DNA from: Actinophytocola gossypii
GTDB taxonomy: Bacteria; Actinomycetota; Actinomycetes; Mycobacteriales; Pseudonocardiaceae
Direction of reading: 5' to 3'
NCBI RefSeq assembly: GCF_025165815.1
Contig: NZ_JAFFZE010000019.1
Location: 165,074-229,073, forward strand
Length of the DNA stretch: 64,000 nt
Each line of letters opens with the position of its first letter. The stretch's first letter is position 1. The position numbers and the translations under genes were made by a program. Shown here piece after piece: positions 33,648 through 41,389 of this stretch. The notes below the pieces were generated by a model that saw nothing but the letters and a program-made list of their open reading frames with translations, was not told where the DNA came from and did no database searches.

Positions 33648-33875
33648 CTAGTTTTTCGGGTTGTTCACGATCGTGGTCTCGTCCCGCGTGCCGACGATCT
33701 GCGTCATCTCGCCGGAGGGAGCCTCCCAGGCGGCGGAGCGCGGAATGTGCACCTTGGCGGCCTCTTTGTCGGCTTCGGCCAGGATCGCCGCACTGCGCTC
33801 CCGGTACTCGTCGGTCGTGATCTGCCCGCTGGTGAGCTGCTCGCCGAGCTCGCGGAAGCGTTCCTGCCACCCCAT
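33648..33875 (-). CDS. 75-residue protein with the SHOCT-like module and TQIV/TTIV motifs
   Basis: The short protein starts MGWQERFRELGEQLTSGQIT, the same N-terminal hairpin as the genes at 23592 and 24863, and then contains EMTQIVGTRDETTIV near its end. No membrane helix is present, so it amounts to the shared module plus linker without the outer domain. It lies 90 bases upstream of the large membrane protein gene on the same strand and may head that operon. Its recurrence suggests a small adaptor role in the glycan loci; this is inference. Confidence 0.6.
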   Translation of the reverse strand: MGWQERFRELGEQLTSGQITTDEYRERSAAILAEADKEAAKVHIPRSAAWEAPSGEMTQIVGTRDETTIVNNPKN

Positions 33876-33974
33876 GGCGACGTTGTTACCACGGGCGCCG
33901 TCGTACCGGGTACGAGGACCGGGTGTGACCGCCGTCGGCTGGGCGGCTGCTCCACCCTTCGTCCCCGCCCGGCG

Positions 33975-34215
33975 TTACCCGCCGTAGTGGTAGCGGCAGG
34001 CCGCGACCCGGATCTCGTCGTCGGCGATCGCGTGCGTTCTCCGGACTGCGAAGCAAGTACGCGGTCTCCTTCAACGACTCGTAGTCGTCGAGCGACACCA
34101 TCACCACGGGTTCGTGACCAGCACGGGTGATCACGACTTCCTCGCGGTCGTTGACGACCGAGTCGAGAGTCTCGGGTTAACGAGCCCTGGACTCCGAGTA
34201 GCTCATCGTCCGCAT
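33975..34215 (-). pseudogene. Collapsed YefM-YoeB toxin-antitoxin pair
   Basis: On the minus strand, ATG at 34215 begins MRTMSYSESRAR, the usual YefM/Phd start, but codon 13 is TAA (34177-34179). After it the frame continues with ETLDSVVNDREEVVITR, then GHEPVVMVSLDDYESLKETA and LLRSPEN. A deletion then joins it, in another frame, to ADDEIRVAACRYHYGG and a stop at 33975, the C-terminal end of a YoeB/Txe RNase including its terminal RYHY. Antitoxin 3' end and most of the toxin are missing. It lies 15 bases from the tRNA-Gly gene. Confidence 0.75.
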
Positions 34216-34229
34216 AGGGGAGGTCATCG

Positions 34230-34305
34230 TGGAGCGGACGACGGGACTCGAACCCGCGACCCTCACCTTGGCAAGGTGATGCGCTACCAGCTGCGCTACG
34301 TCCGC
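34230..34305 (-). tRNA. tRNA-Gly (anticodon GCC)
   Basis: Read on the minus strand, the 76-base gene starts GCGGACG and ends CGTCCGC-T-CCA, giving a perfect 7-bp acceptor stem with the CCA encoded. The anticodon arm is CACC-TTGCCAA-GGTG with anticodon GCC. The T arm contains GGTTCGAGTCC and the D arm AGCGCAGCTGGTAGCGC. All four arms pair normally. Confidence 0.97.
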
Positions 34306-34318
34306 ATTGCTCGCGGCA

Positions 34319-34347
34319 AGTCTAGCGGACGGCTGCGAGCGGCCAAG
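34319..34347 (-). promoter_or_regulatory. Promoter of tRNA-Gly
   Basis: On the minus strand TAGACT (34319-34324) matches a -10 box, and TTGGCC (34341-34346) lies 16 bases upstream as a -35. Transcription would start about 6 bases before the mature tRNA. The rest of the gap up to 34509 holds no gene. Confidence 0.55.
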
Positions 34348-34441
34348 AAGGGGAGTTCGCTACGCCGTTCGGCCGTCCGGGTGAGGCCGAACAGCCCACG
34401 ACGTTCGACGGTATCGCCTTCCCGTTCTTAACGTTTGTCGA

Positions 34442-34484
34442 CCACGGGAAACCCTCCTGTGGCATGTTGAGCCAATTCCCGTGG
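34442..34484. promoter_or_regulatory. 9-bp inverted repeat upstream of the membrane-tailed sigma factor
   Basis: CCACGGGAA at 34442-34450 is mirrored exactly by TTCCCGTGG at 34476-34484, with 25 bases between. The right arm ends 7 bases before the ribosome site of the sigma gene at 34510. GGGAAAC beginning in the left arm also resembles an ECF-type -35 box followed about 16 bases later by GTT. The palindrome may be an operator or part of an autoregulated promoter. Confidence 0.45.
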
Positions 34485-34509
34485 CGGCCGGGAGGAGGTG
34501 CCGGGTTCC

Positions 34510-36099
34510 ATGACCGGCGAGGTTCCGAGAGTGACCGGGGCGGACGATCCGACCTCGGAGGACCGTACGTTACTGGCCCGGCTGCGCGCCGGTGAGGACG
34601 CGGCCTTCGGGCAGCTGTTCTCCCGTCACTCCACCGCCGTGTACCGGCTCGCCATCGGGTTGGTGAACGACCGGGCGGAGGCCGAGGACCTGACCGCGGA
34701 GGCCTTCTTCCGCGTCCTGCAGGCCATCCGGCGCGGCTCCGGTCCGGTGGACAACGTGCGCGCCTACCTGCTGATCGTCGTTCGGCGGGTCGCGCTCGAG
34801 TGGAGCCTGCGGCGGCGGGACGTCCCGGTCTCCGACGAGGAGCTGACCAACCGCGCGCCGTCCAACCCGGACACCAGTGGTGCCTTCACCGAGCGGAACC
34901 TGATCCGCAGGGCGTTCACCAGCCTGCCGGAGCGGTGGCGCAGGGTGCTCTGGAAGATGGAGGTCGAGGGCGAGCGCCCGGCCGTGGTGGCCACGAACTT
35001 CGGGCTCAGCCCCAACGCCACCGCCGCGCTCGCCCGGCGTGCCCGCCAGGGGCTCCGGGCCGCCTACCTGCAGGCCCACCTCGCCGCCGACCGGCACGCC
35101 ACCGGCTGCCGCTCGGTACTGGAGAAGCTCGGCGCCTACACCGCGGGCAGCACCAGGGGCATCGAGCACCGGCGCATCCGGGCCCACCTCGCGGGCTGCC
35201 CCTCCTGCACCGCCATGCACGCCGAACTCCGCGACGTCTGCTCCGGCCTGCGTGCGCACGCCGCGTACCTCGCCCTCCCGGCCGCCTTCGCCGCCGGCGC
35301 CACCGCCGCCCACCTCGCCGCCGAAGCCGGCGCCGCCACAGCCGGTACCGCCGGTACCGCCGCGACCGCTGGCGCCGCGACCGCTGGCACCGCCGTCGGG
35401 GGCGGGACGGCTACCGCGGCCGGTGTCGGCGTGGCCACCGGGACCACCGCCTCCGTCGTCAAGGTCGGCGGGCTGACCGCGCTCAAGGGCGTCCTCGCCA
35501 CCACGAAGGCCCAGGTCGTCCTCGCGCTCGGCTCGGCGGCGGCCATCGGTGTCCTCGGCTTCGTCTCCGTCACCTCGACCGGTGACGGCCCGCACGCCCC
35601 CGTCGACCTCGCCGGCAAGCGCGGGGTCGAACTCAACATCTCCGACCCGCCCTCCTCGACCTCCTCCACGCTCCGCGCCGCCGAGGGCGAGCTCACCACG
35701 CACGCCGAGGCCCCGCGCCACACCCGGCAGACCCGCGACGAACAACCCGCCGACGACCCCGTCCGGCCGACCTCGGACCAGCCGCCGGCCCCCGCCAGCG
35801 GCACCACCGACGACACCGGCGCCCGCATCGACACCCCGCTCGTCAGCACCGGAACCTTCGACGAGACCTCCCCGATCCGCTACCGCGAGGAGACCGTCGA
35901 ACGGCGCACCGAGACCACCAACGGCGCCACCGTCGTGTACGAGACCACGACCGTCACCGAGGTCAACGCCGCCGACCAGACCCGCGTGACCACCGAGACC
36001 ACGACCTACACCCAGCCCACGTCGACCCCGAGTGGGGGACAGCCGACCCCCCGAACGGTTGAATCTACCCCGCTCGCCTCTACCCCGGACGGCCCCTGA
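34510..36099 (+). CDS. ECF-type sigma factor fused to zinc-finger anti-sigma-like domain and membrane-anchored tail
   Basis: The product has 529 residues. Sigma region 2 covers about 20-90 (EAEDLTAEAFFRVLQAI); region 4 covers about 130-185 (NFGLSPNATAALARRARQGL). It is followed by an anti-sigma zinc finger with HLAGCPSC (His-x3-Cys-x2-Cys) near 230, an Ala/Thr/Gly-rich stretch, a membrane helix near 335-358 and an outside tail of about 170 residues rich in Thr, Pro and Glu. Sigma and anti-sigma in one chain with a membrane anchor resemble ECF groups with regulatory C-terminal extensions. GGAGGAGG precedes; ATG 34510 is preferred over GTG 34498. Regulated release or inside-out signalling is likely. 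Confidence 0.8.
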   Translation: MTGEVPRVTGADDPTSEDRTLLARLRAGEDAAFGQLFSRHSTAVYRLAIGLVNDRAEAEDLTAEAFFRVLQAIRRGSGPVDNVRAYLLIVVRRVALEWSLRRRDVPVSDEELTNRAPSNPDTSGAFTERNLIRRAFTSLPERWRRVLWKMEVEGERPAVVATNFGLSPNATAALARRARQGLRAAYLQAHLAADRHATGCRSVLEKLGAYTAGSTRGIEHRRIRAHLAGCPSCTAMHAELRDVCSGLRAHAAYLALPAAFAAGATAAHLAAEAGAATAGTAGTAATAGAATAGTAVGGGTATAAGVGVATGTTASVVKVGGLTALKGVLATTKAQVVLALGSAAAIGVLGFVSVTSTGDGPHAPVDLAGKRGVELNISDPPSSTSSTLRAAEGELTTHAEAPRHTRQTRDEQPADDPVRPTSDQPPAPASGTTDDTGARIDTPLVSTGTFDETSPIRYREETVERRTETTNGATVVYETTTVTEVNAADQTRVTTETTTYTQPTSTPSGGQPTPRTVESTPLASTPDGP

Positions 36100-36175
36100 C
36101 GGGTGCGTCGCCCCACCTCGGTACGTCATCATTGACCCTGATGTTCCCGACCATGCTCGGCGCCGGGAGGCCTCA

Positions 36176-36610
36176 ATGACGCGCGTGGTGCGCGGCGCGG
36201 ACGGACGTGTGTGGACCCTGCACGGCCAGATGGAATGGCGGACGGACGACTCCGACGAGTTCGAGCACGACGTCGCCGTCGGCGGCGCGGCGGCGATCGT
36301 GCTGCTGATGCTGGTGCTCGGGCTCGGGCTGGTCCTCGTTCTCTGGTCACCCGAAGGGCTCGTGGTGCCCCTGTGGGTGGTGCTGTTGGTCCTGCTGGCC
36401 TTCCTCTTCTTCCCGGCCCGCTGGGCGTTGCGCCGCCCCTGGCGCCTCGTCGCCGAGACCGGGGACGACGGCGAGGGCGACCCGACCGAGAAGTGGGAGG
36501 GCAGCGTCCGCGGCATGATGAACGTGCGCTCCCAGATGAAGCGGGTGGCCAAGAACATCGCCGTCGAGTCGCAGCCGAGCATCGAGGGTCCGTTGCAACT
36601 GGTCGCGTAG
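36176..36610 (+). CDS. Conserved two-span membrane protein of actinobacteria
   Basis: A 144-residue protein. The ATG at 36176 has GGGAGG with a 5-base spacer. The N-terminal 40 residues are soluble (MTRVVRGADGRVWTLHGQME), followed by two adjacent membrane helices (about 40-60 and 65-83), a PARWALRRPWRLVAE motif and a soluble tail ending IEGPLQLVA. Similar proteins occur across Pseudonocardiaceae, but I know no function. It lies 18 bases upstream of the Fpg/Nei gene in the same direction. Confidence 0.7.
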   Translation: MTRVVRGADGRVWTLHGQMEWRTDDSDEFEHDVAVGGAAAIVLLMLVLGLGLVLVLWSPEGLVVPLWVVLLVLLAFLFFPARWALRRPWRLVAETGDDGEGDPTEKWEGSVRGMMNVRSQMKRVAKNIAVESQPSIEGPLQLVA

Positions 36611-36628
36611 CCGGGTGAGACTGGGTAC

Positions 36629-37495
36629 GTGCCTGAACTCCCCGAGGTGGAGGCGCTCGCCCAGCACATCCGCGAGCACGGCGTCGGTCGCACCGTGACC
36701 AGGGTCGACGTCGCCTCCCTTGCCGTGCTCAAGACCGTCACCCCGCCCTGGACCGAGCTGCACGGCCGAACGCTGACCGCCACCGGCCGGCACGGCAAGT
36801 TCCTCGACCTCGACTGCGACGGCCTGCACCTGGTCATCCACCTGGCCCGCGCCGGCTGGCTGCGCTGGGCCGACACCCTCTCCGCCGCCCCGCCGCGCCC
36901 GGGTGGCAAGGGGCCGCTCGCGCTGCGCGTGCACCTCGGCCCGCCCGGCCAGGGCCCCGGCTTCGACCTCACCGAGGCCGGTACGAAGAAGGGCCTCGCC
37001 GTCTGGATCGTGCGCGAGCCGACCGACGTGCCGGGCATCGCGGCACTCGGTCCGGACGTGCTGGCCATGACCCGGGACGACCTCGCCGCCGTCCTCGCCG
37101 GCCGCACCGAGCGGCTCAAGACGGCCCTGACCACCCAGAAGATCATGGCCGGGGTCGGCAACGCCTACTCCGACGAGATCCTGCACCTGGCCCGCCTCTC
37201 CCCGTACGCCACCGCCGGCAAGCTCGGCGACGACGCGGTCGACACGCTCCACGACGCCATGCGCACGATCCTCACCGACGCGGTCACCCGCTCGGTCGGC
37301 CAGCACGCGGCCACGCTCAAGGGCGAGAAGCGCTCCGGCCTGCGGGTGCACGGCCGCACCGGGATGCCGTGCCCGGTCTGCGGCGACACCGTCCGCGAGG
37401 TCTCGTTCGCCGACAAGGCCTTCCAGTACTGCCCGACCTGCCAGACCGGCGGCAAACCACTCGCCGATCGTCGGATGTCTCGGCTGCTCAAATAG
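36629..37495 (+). CDS. Fpg/Nei family DNA glycosylase/AP lyase
   Basis: The protein has 288 residues and begins (M)PELPEVEALAQHI: the catalytic Pro2 and Glu3 of formamidopyrimidine/endonuclease VIII glycosylases are present. GRHGKFLDL carries the beta-hairpin Lys, KIMAGVGNAYSDEIL is the helix-two-turn-helix, and CPVC...CPTC near the end is the zinc finger. It removes oxidised bases from DNA and cuts the abasic site. GTG start. Whether it prefers purine or pyrimidine lesions cannot be told; the absence of the Fpg-typical insert details makes Nei-like activity possible. Confidence 0.92.
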   Translation: MPELPEVEALAQHIREHGVGRTVTRVDVASLAVLKTVTPPWTELHGRTLTATGRHGKFLDLDCDGLHLVIHLARAGWLRWADTLSAAPPRPGGKGPLALRVHLGPPGQGPGFDLTEAGTKKGLAVWIVREPTDVPGIAALGPDVLAMTRDDLAAVLAGRTERLKTALTTQKIMAGVGNAYSDEILHLARLSPYATAGKLGDDAVDTLHDAMRTILTDAVTRSVGQHAATLKGEKRSGLRVHGRTGMPCPVCGDTVREVSFADKAFQYCPTCQTGGKPLADRRMSRLLK

Positions 37496-37539
37496 GGGGC
37501 GCTTGCCAGGCGGTGCACGTACGGTCGAGCATTACAGGC

Positions 37540-38808
37540 GTGACCGACCTGTTGACCGACCGAGCCGTGGTGGGAGTCCTCGCCATTCTCGTCGCCGTCG
37601 GCTTGCTCGTGTTGCTGCTGCGCGGGCGAAAGTCGGAGGGCTCCATCGACGACGCCGTGCTCGACGCGGTCCAGCGCCTGTCCAAGGCGGCCCCGGCGAT
37701 GCGCAGCGGGCTCACCGAGGAGGCCGCCGACCAGGCCGTCAAGCACCTGGTGGAGATGCTCAAGTGCGTCGCCATCGGGATCACCGACGCGAACGGGAAC
37801 CTGCTGTCCTGGGACGGCGGCGCCAACGAGCACTACGAGGACCTGACCGGCGCGGTCGACGTCGCGGTCCGCAACGGCCAGCGGGCACACATCCACCACA
37901 CGAACCTCAACTGCGACCAGCGCGGCCGCTGCCCGATGCGGACGGCCGTGATCGTCCCGCTGATCCCGGACGGGCACGTCGAGGGCACGCTGATCGTGGT
38001 CGGCGGCGTCAACTCCAAGCGCCTGATCCGTGCCGCCGACGAGGTGGCGAAGTTCGTCAGCATCCAACTGGAGCTGGCGAAGCTGGACGAGTCCAAGCAG
38101 GCACTGGCCAAGGCCGAGGTGCGGATGCTGCGCGCGCAGATCTCCCCGCACTTCCTCTACAACGCGCTGAACTCGATCTCCTCGCTGATCCGCACCGACC
38201 CGGAACGGGCACGTGACCTGCTGCAGGAGTTCGCCGACTTCACCCGGTACTCGTTCCGCACCTCCGGCCAGTTCACCACGCTGGCCGAGGAGCTGCGCAA
38301 CATCGACCGCTACCTGACCATCCAGTCCCAGCGCTACGCCGACCGGCTGAACGTGCGGATCAAGATCGCCCCCGAGGTGCTGTCGGTCGTGGTCCCGTTC
38401 CTGGTGCTCCAGCCGCTGGTGGAGAACGCCGTCCAGCACGGCCTGTCCCCGAAGCCCGGCGGCGGCACCATCACCGTCGTCGCCCAGGACAACGGCAACG
38501 AGGCGCTGATCAGCGTGGAGGACGACGGCGTCGGCATGGACGCCGACCGCCTGTTCGCCGACCTGCGCGACGCGCACAAGACCGGCTCGCACGTCGGCAT
38601 CGGCAACATCAACCAGCGCATGCGTTCGGTGTTCGGCGACGAGTACGCGCTGATGGCCGAGACCGCCCCCGGCGCCGGCATGAAGGTCATCCTGCGCGTT
38701 CCGAAGTACTTCCCCGGCGTCCGCCCCGACCTGCCCAAGTTCGGCCTGGACGACGAGGAGCAGGAAGAGGACGCCGCCCCGGACGTCCCCTCCCAGGTCT
38801 CCCGCTAG
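37540..38808 (+). CDS. LytS-type sensor histidine kinase with GAF-like domain
   Basis: A 422-residue kinase: one N-terminal membrane helix (about 8-28), a GAF-like sensor (about 60-180) with a Cys pair in NCDQRGRCPMRTA, then the LytS His_kinase domain with the phospho-accepting His in ISPHFLYNALNSISSL near residue 205 and the ATPase N-box ENAVQHG near 294. Two glycine boxes (DDGVGMD, GIGNINQRM) follow. GTG start. Its partner LytTR regulator is probably at 40104; an antisense gene and an S49 protease lie between. The small sensor with cysteines suggests intracellular ligand, metal or redox sensing. Confidence 0.88.
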   Translation: MTDLLTDRAVVGVLAILVAVGLLVLLLRGRKSEGSIDDAVLDAVQRLSKAAPAMRSGLTEEAADQAVKHLVEMLKCVAIGITDANGNLLSWDGGANEHYEDLTGAVDVAVRNGQRAHIHHTNLNCDQRGRCPMRTAVIVPLIPDGHVEGTLIVVGGVNSKRLIRAADEVAKFVSIQLELAKLDESKQALAKAEVRMLRAQISPHFLYNALNSISSLIRTDPERARDLLQEFADFTRYSFRTSGQFTTLAEELRNIDRYLTIQSQRYADRLNVRIKIAPEVLSVVVPFLVLQPLVENAVQHGLSPKPGGGTITVVAQDNGNEALISVEDDGVGMDADRLFADLRDAHKTGSHVGIGNINQRMRSVFGDEYALMAETAPGAGMKVILRVPKYFPGVRPDLPKFGLDDEEQEEDAAPDVPSQVSR

Positions 38809-38810
38809 CC

Positions 38811-39098
38811 CTACTCGCCGGGTCTGCGCCAGCGGACCCGGCCGTCCACCAGGTCGGCGTCCAGCCCGGGCCCCGCGGCCGGCTCCCAGCGGGTGCCGAC
38901 GTACTCGCCGAGGTCGATCGAGCCGAACACCGACACGTTCGGGTGCGACCTGACCGCCCTGATCCGCTGCTCCACCCACGAGCGCGCCGCCGACGCCGAC
39001 CCGAACTCCGCCAGGTCGAGCTGGGTCAGCGACGCCGAGTCGCCGACGCCCAACCAGGCCCGCCACGTCCGCTCGCCGGTGCGATCGGTACCAATCAT
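38811..39098 (-). CDS. Small hypothetical protein
   Basis: The product has 95 residues and no membrane helix or signal. The ATG at 39098 is preceded by GAGGAGG, a strong ribosome site, which supports a real gene. The sequence has an alpha/beta character (SARSWVEQRIRAVRSHPNV) and ends basic. It runs against the kinase gene, with 2 bases between stops, and is divergent from the S49 protease gene. Not recognised as a known family. Confidence 0.6.
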   Translation of the reverse strand: MIGTDRTGERTWRAWLGVGDSASLTQLDLAEFGSASAARSWVEQRIRAVRSHPNVSVFGSIDLGEYVGTRWEPAAGPGLDADLVDGRVRWRRPGE

Positions 39099-39154
39099 GC
39101 TCCCCCTCCTCGCTGTACAGGAGGCTCGACGGCCAAACCGGATACGGTTGAGTC

Positions 39155-40030
39155 ATGAGCAGCGTCACCGACAAGCTGGTCCAGCGGCTGCCGAAGCTCG
39201 GCGAGCGGAGCGGAACCGGCAAGCCCGTCGTCGCCGTGGTCAAGCTGCACGGCGTGATCACCCCGACGCCGTCTCCGCTGGCGCGCGGCACCATCAACAT
39301 CAACACCGTCGAGTCCGCGCTGACCCGAGCGTTCGACCACGAACGCCTCCGGGCGGTGGCGATCGCGGTGAACTCGCCGGGCGGCGCGCCGACGCAGTCC
39401 GCGCTGGTCGCCGAGCGCATCCGGGAGCTGGCCGGCAAGAAGAACGTCCCGGTCATCGCGTTCTGCGAGGACGTCGTGGCCTCCGGCGGCTACTGGCTGG
39501 CCTGCGCCGCCGACGAGATCTACGCGCACAACTCCTCCCTGGTCGGCTCGATCGGCGTGGTGAGCGCCGGGTTCGGGCTCTCCGGCCTGCTCGAGCGGGT
39601 CGGCGTGGAGCGCCGCGTGCACACCGCGGGCGCGCACAAGGTCCGCCTCGACCCCTTCCGGCCGGAGAAGGAAGAGGACGTCGAGTGGCTCAAGGGCCTG
39701 CAGGGCCAGCTGCACGACCAGTTCGTCGGCTGGGTCCGGGAACGCCGGGGCGACCGGCTCCAGGAGACCGAGGAGCTGTTCTCCGGCGAGGTCTGGACCG
39801 GCACCCGCGCCGCCGAGCTGGGGCTCGTGGACGGGGTCGGCACCGTGCGCTCGGTGCTCACCGAGCGGTACCCGGACGCGGAGATCAGCGTGGCCGAGCC
39901 CAAGCGGCCGCTGCTGGCCCGGCTCGGCTTCGGCGGCCCGACCGGCGGGCTGCTCAGCCCGGCCGACCGGGTGCTGGCCGCGGTCGAGGCCGTCGAGGTC
40001 CGTGCCAACTGGTCACGTTTCGGACTTTGA
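39155..40030 (+). CDS. S49 family peptidase (SppA/SohB type)
   Basis: A 291-residue serine protease. NSPGGAPTQSALV near residue 69, then VASGGYWLACAADEIYAH near 108 and the nucleophile Ser in LVGSIGVVSAG near 131; the general-base Lys is probably in TAGAHKVRLDPF near 160. There is no signal peptide, so unlike SppA it looks cytoplasmic or peripheral, and its length matches the short SohB-like form. TACGGT 7 bases before the ATG suggests a leaderless mRNA. It sits between the LytS kinase and its probable regulator. Confidence 0.85.
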   Translation: MSSVTDKLVQRLPKLGERSGTGKPVVAVVKLHGVITPTPSPLARGTININTVESALTRAFDHERLRAVAIAVNSPGGAPTQSALVAERIRELAGKKNVPVIAFCEDVVASGGYWLACAADEIYAHNSSLVGSIGVVSAGFGLSGLLERVGVERRVHTAGAHKVRLDPFRPEKEEDVEWLKGLQGQLHDQFVGWVRERRGDRLQETEELFSGEVWTGTRAAELGLVDGVGTVRSVLTERYPDAEISVAEPKRPLLARLGFGGPTGGLLSPADRVLAAVEAVEVRANWSRFGL

Positions 40031-40050
40031 GTCACCCGGTGGAGGTAAGC

Positions 40051-40107
40051 GTGACGTCGACCATGGACAACCGGTTCTTCCGATCGGCAAGATGCACCAC
40101 ACCGTGA
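40051..40107 (+). CDS. 18-residue mini-ORF coupled to the LytTR regulator
   Basis: GTG at 40051 follows GGTGGAGGTAAGC, a near-ideal ribosome site, while the regulator downstream has none. The frame MTSTMDNRFFRSARCTTP ends at TGA 40105-40107, overlapping a GTG at 40104 that is in frame with the regulator (GTGA). This fits a leader peptide whose translation brings ribosomes to the regulator start. It could instead be chance; no homologue is known to me. Confidence 0.45.
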   Translation: MTSTMDNRFFRSARCTTP

Positions 40108-40931
40108 CTACCTCAACGAGCGCCCCTGGTCTCGTCGTCCTGGCGGTGGACGACGAGAAGGACGGCATGGACCTCCTGCTGGAACGGCTGGAGGGCAACC
40201 GCTACGTGCGTCGCGTGATCACCGCGTTCGACGCCACCGAGGCACTGCGCCACCTCGCCGGCGACGATCCCGAGCTGAACGCGCGCCGCGACTCCGGCCG
40301 CCCGATCGTCGACGCCGTGTTCTCCGACCTCAAGATGCCCGGGCTCACCGGCATGGAGATGGCCAAGGTGCTGGCCGGCTTCAAGCCGTCGCCGGTGCTG
40401 GTGTTCATCACCGGGCACGGCGAGGGCAACGACGCGGTCGAGGCGTTCGAGCTCGGCGCGGTCGACTTCATCCCCAAGCCGTGCGACCAGACCAGGATGG
40501 ACCGCGCGGTCCAGCGGGTCATCTCCAAACTGCGCGGCGACGGCATGGCCGGCGAGGCCGCGGCGGCGACCGCCGCCGCCGAGCCGAGCGACGACGAGGT
40601 CATCCCGGTCGAGCTGGCCGGCACCACCAAGCTGATCCCGCGCTCCTCGGTCCGCTGGGTCGAGGCGCAGGGCGACTACGCCCGGCTGTTCACCAACGAG
40701 GGCTCGCACCTGGTGCGCATCCCGCTGGCGCAGCTGGAGGAACGCTGGGAGAAGGCCGGCTTCGTGCGGATCCACCGCTCGTACCTGGTACCGATCAACC
40801 TGATCACCGAGCTGCAGCTCGGCGGCAACGGCTACCACGTCGTCATCGGCGAGGAGGAGCGCAAGCTGCCGGTCAGCCGCCGGCACACCCGCGAGCTCAA
40901 GGACCGCATCACCCGGCGTGGCGGCGTGTGA
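40104..40931 (+). CDS. LytTR-family response regulator (pairs with the kinase at 37540)
   Basis: The protein has 275 residues: a receiver domain (about 10-135) with VLAVDDEKD, phospho-acceptor Asp in VFSDLKMPGLTG near 77 and the Lys in FIPKPCDQ near 128, then a LytTR DNA-binding domain (about 165-275) with VRWVEAQGDYARLFT and FVRIHRSYLVPI. The GTG at 40104 overlaps the mini-ORF stop; an in-frame ATG at 40092 is the alternative. Its stop overlaps the next gene (GTGA). It probably controls the symporter gene downstream. Confidence 0.87.
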   Translation: MTTSTSAPGLVVLAVDDEKDGMDLLLERLEGNRYVRRVITAFDATEALRHLAGDDPELNARRDSGRPIVDAVFSDLKMPGLTGMEMAKVLAGFKPSPVLVFITGHGEGNDAVEAFELGAVDFIPKPCDQTRMDRAVQRVISKLRGDGMAGEAAAATAAAEPSDDEVIPVELAGTTKLIPRSSVRWVEAQGDYARLFTNEGSHLVRIPLAQLEERWEKAGFVRIHRSYLVPINLITELQLGGNGYHVVIGEEERKLPVSRRHTRELKDRITRRGGV

Positions 40932-41359
40932 ACCGGCACGCGGCCGGTCCGCCGGGCAGGGACGGCAGGGAACCGGGCAAGCCGTACCGGGACCCGCCGA
41001 CCGCCCCGCGCCGCAAGCGGGTGGTGCTCGCGGACTCCCGCGCGCCGGTGACGGTGCTGCGCACGGTGGTCGAGCTGGAGGAGCAGACCAGCTACGGCGA
41101 GGCGCTGGTCACCAACTTCATCCGCAGCCAGCTGAAGTGGTCGGTCCTGCTCGGGGGCATCGTGCTGGCGTACCTCGCGGCCCTGCCCGCCTTGTTCTAC
41201 TTCGTCCCCGCGCTCACCGACGTGTCGGTCGCGGGCGTACCGTTGCCGTGGTTGCTGGTCGGCGTGGCGCCGTTCCCGTTGTTGTTCGGCGTCGCGTACT
41301 GGTACAACTCCAAGGCCGAACGGCAGGAGCAGGCGTTCGTCGCGTTGGTGGAGAAGTAG
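40928..41359 (+). CDS. Two-span membrane protein (DUF485-like) next to symporter
   Basis: A 143-residue protein from the GTG at 40928, overlapping the regulator stop (GTGA). A basic soluble start of about 65 residues ends in NFIRSQLKWSVLLGG, followed by two membrane helices (about 78-98 and 105-128) and a charged tail (NSKAERQEQAFVALVEK). The topology and its place directly before a symporter gene match DUF485 proteins, which accompany ActP. A helper or stabiliser of the transporter is inferred. Confidence 0.75.
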   Translation: MNRHAAGPPGRDGREPGKPYRDPPTAPRRKRVVLADSRAPVTVLRTVVELEEQTSYGEALVTNFIRSQLKWSVLLGGIVLAYLAALPALFYFVPALTDVSVAGVPLPWLLVGVAPFPLLFGVAYWYNSKAERQEQAFVALVEK

Positions 41360-41389
41360 CGGTTCTGTTGGGATAGGGACGTCCCTGAC

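Noticed and set aside
34207..34307. The 9-mer CGTCCGCAT occurs both at 34207-34215 and at the tRNA-Gly end (34299-34307), which could mark an att site of an integrated element.
   Set aside because: The first copy is simply the YefM start codons (Met-Arg-Thr), common in intact YefM genes, and the match stops after nine bases. No integrase is nearby.
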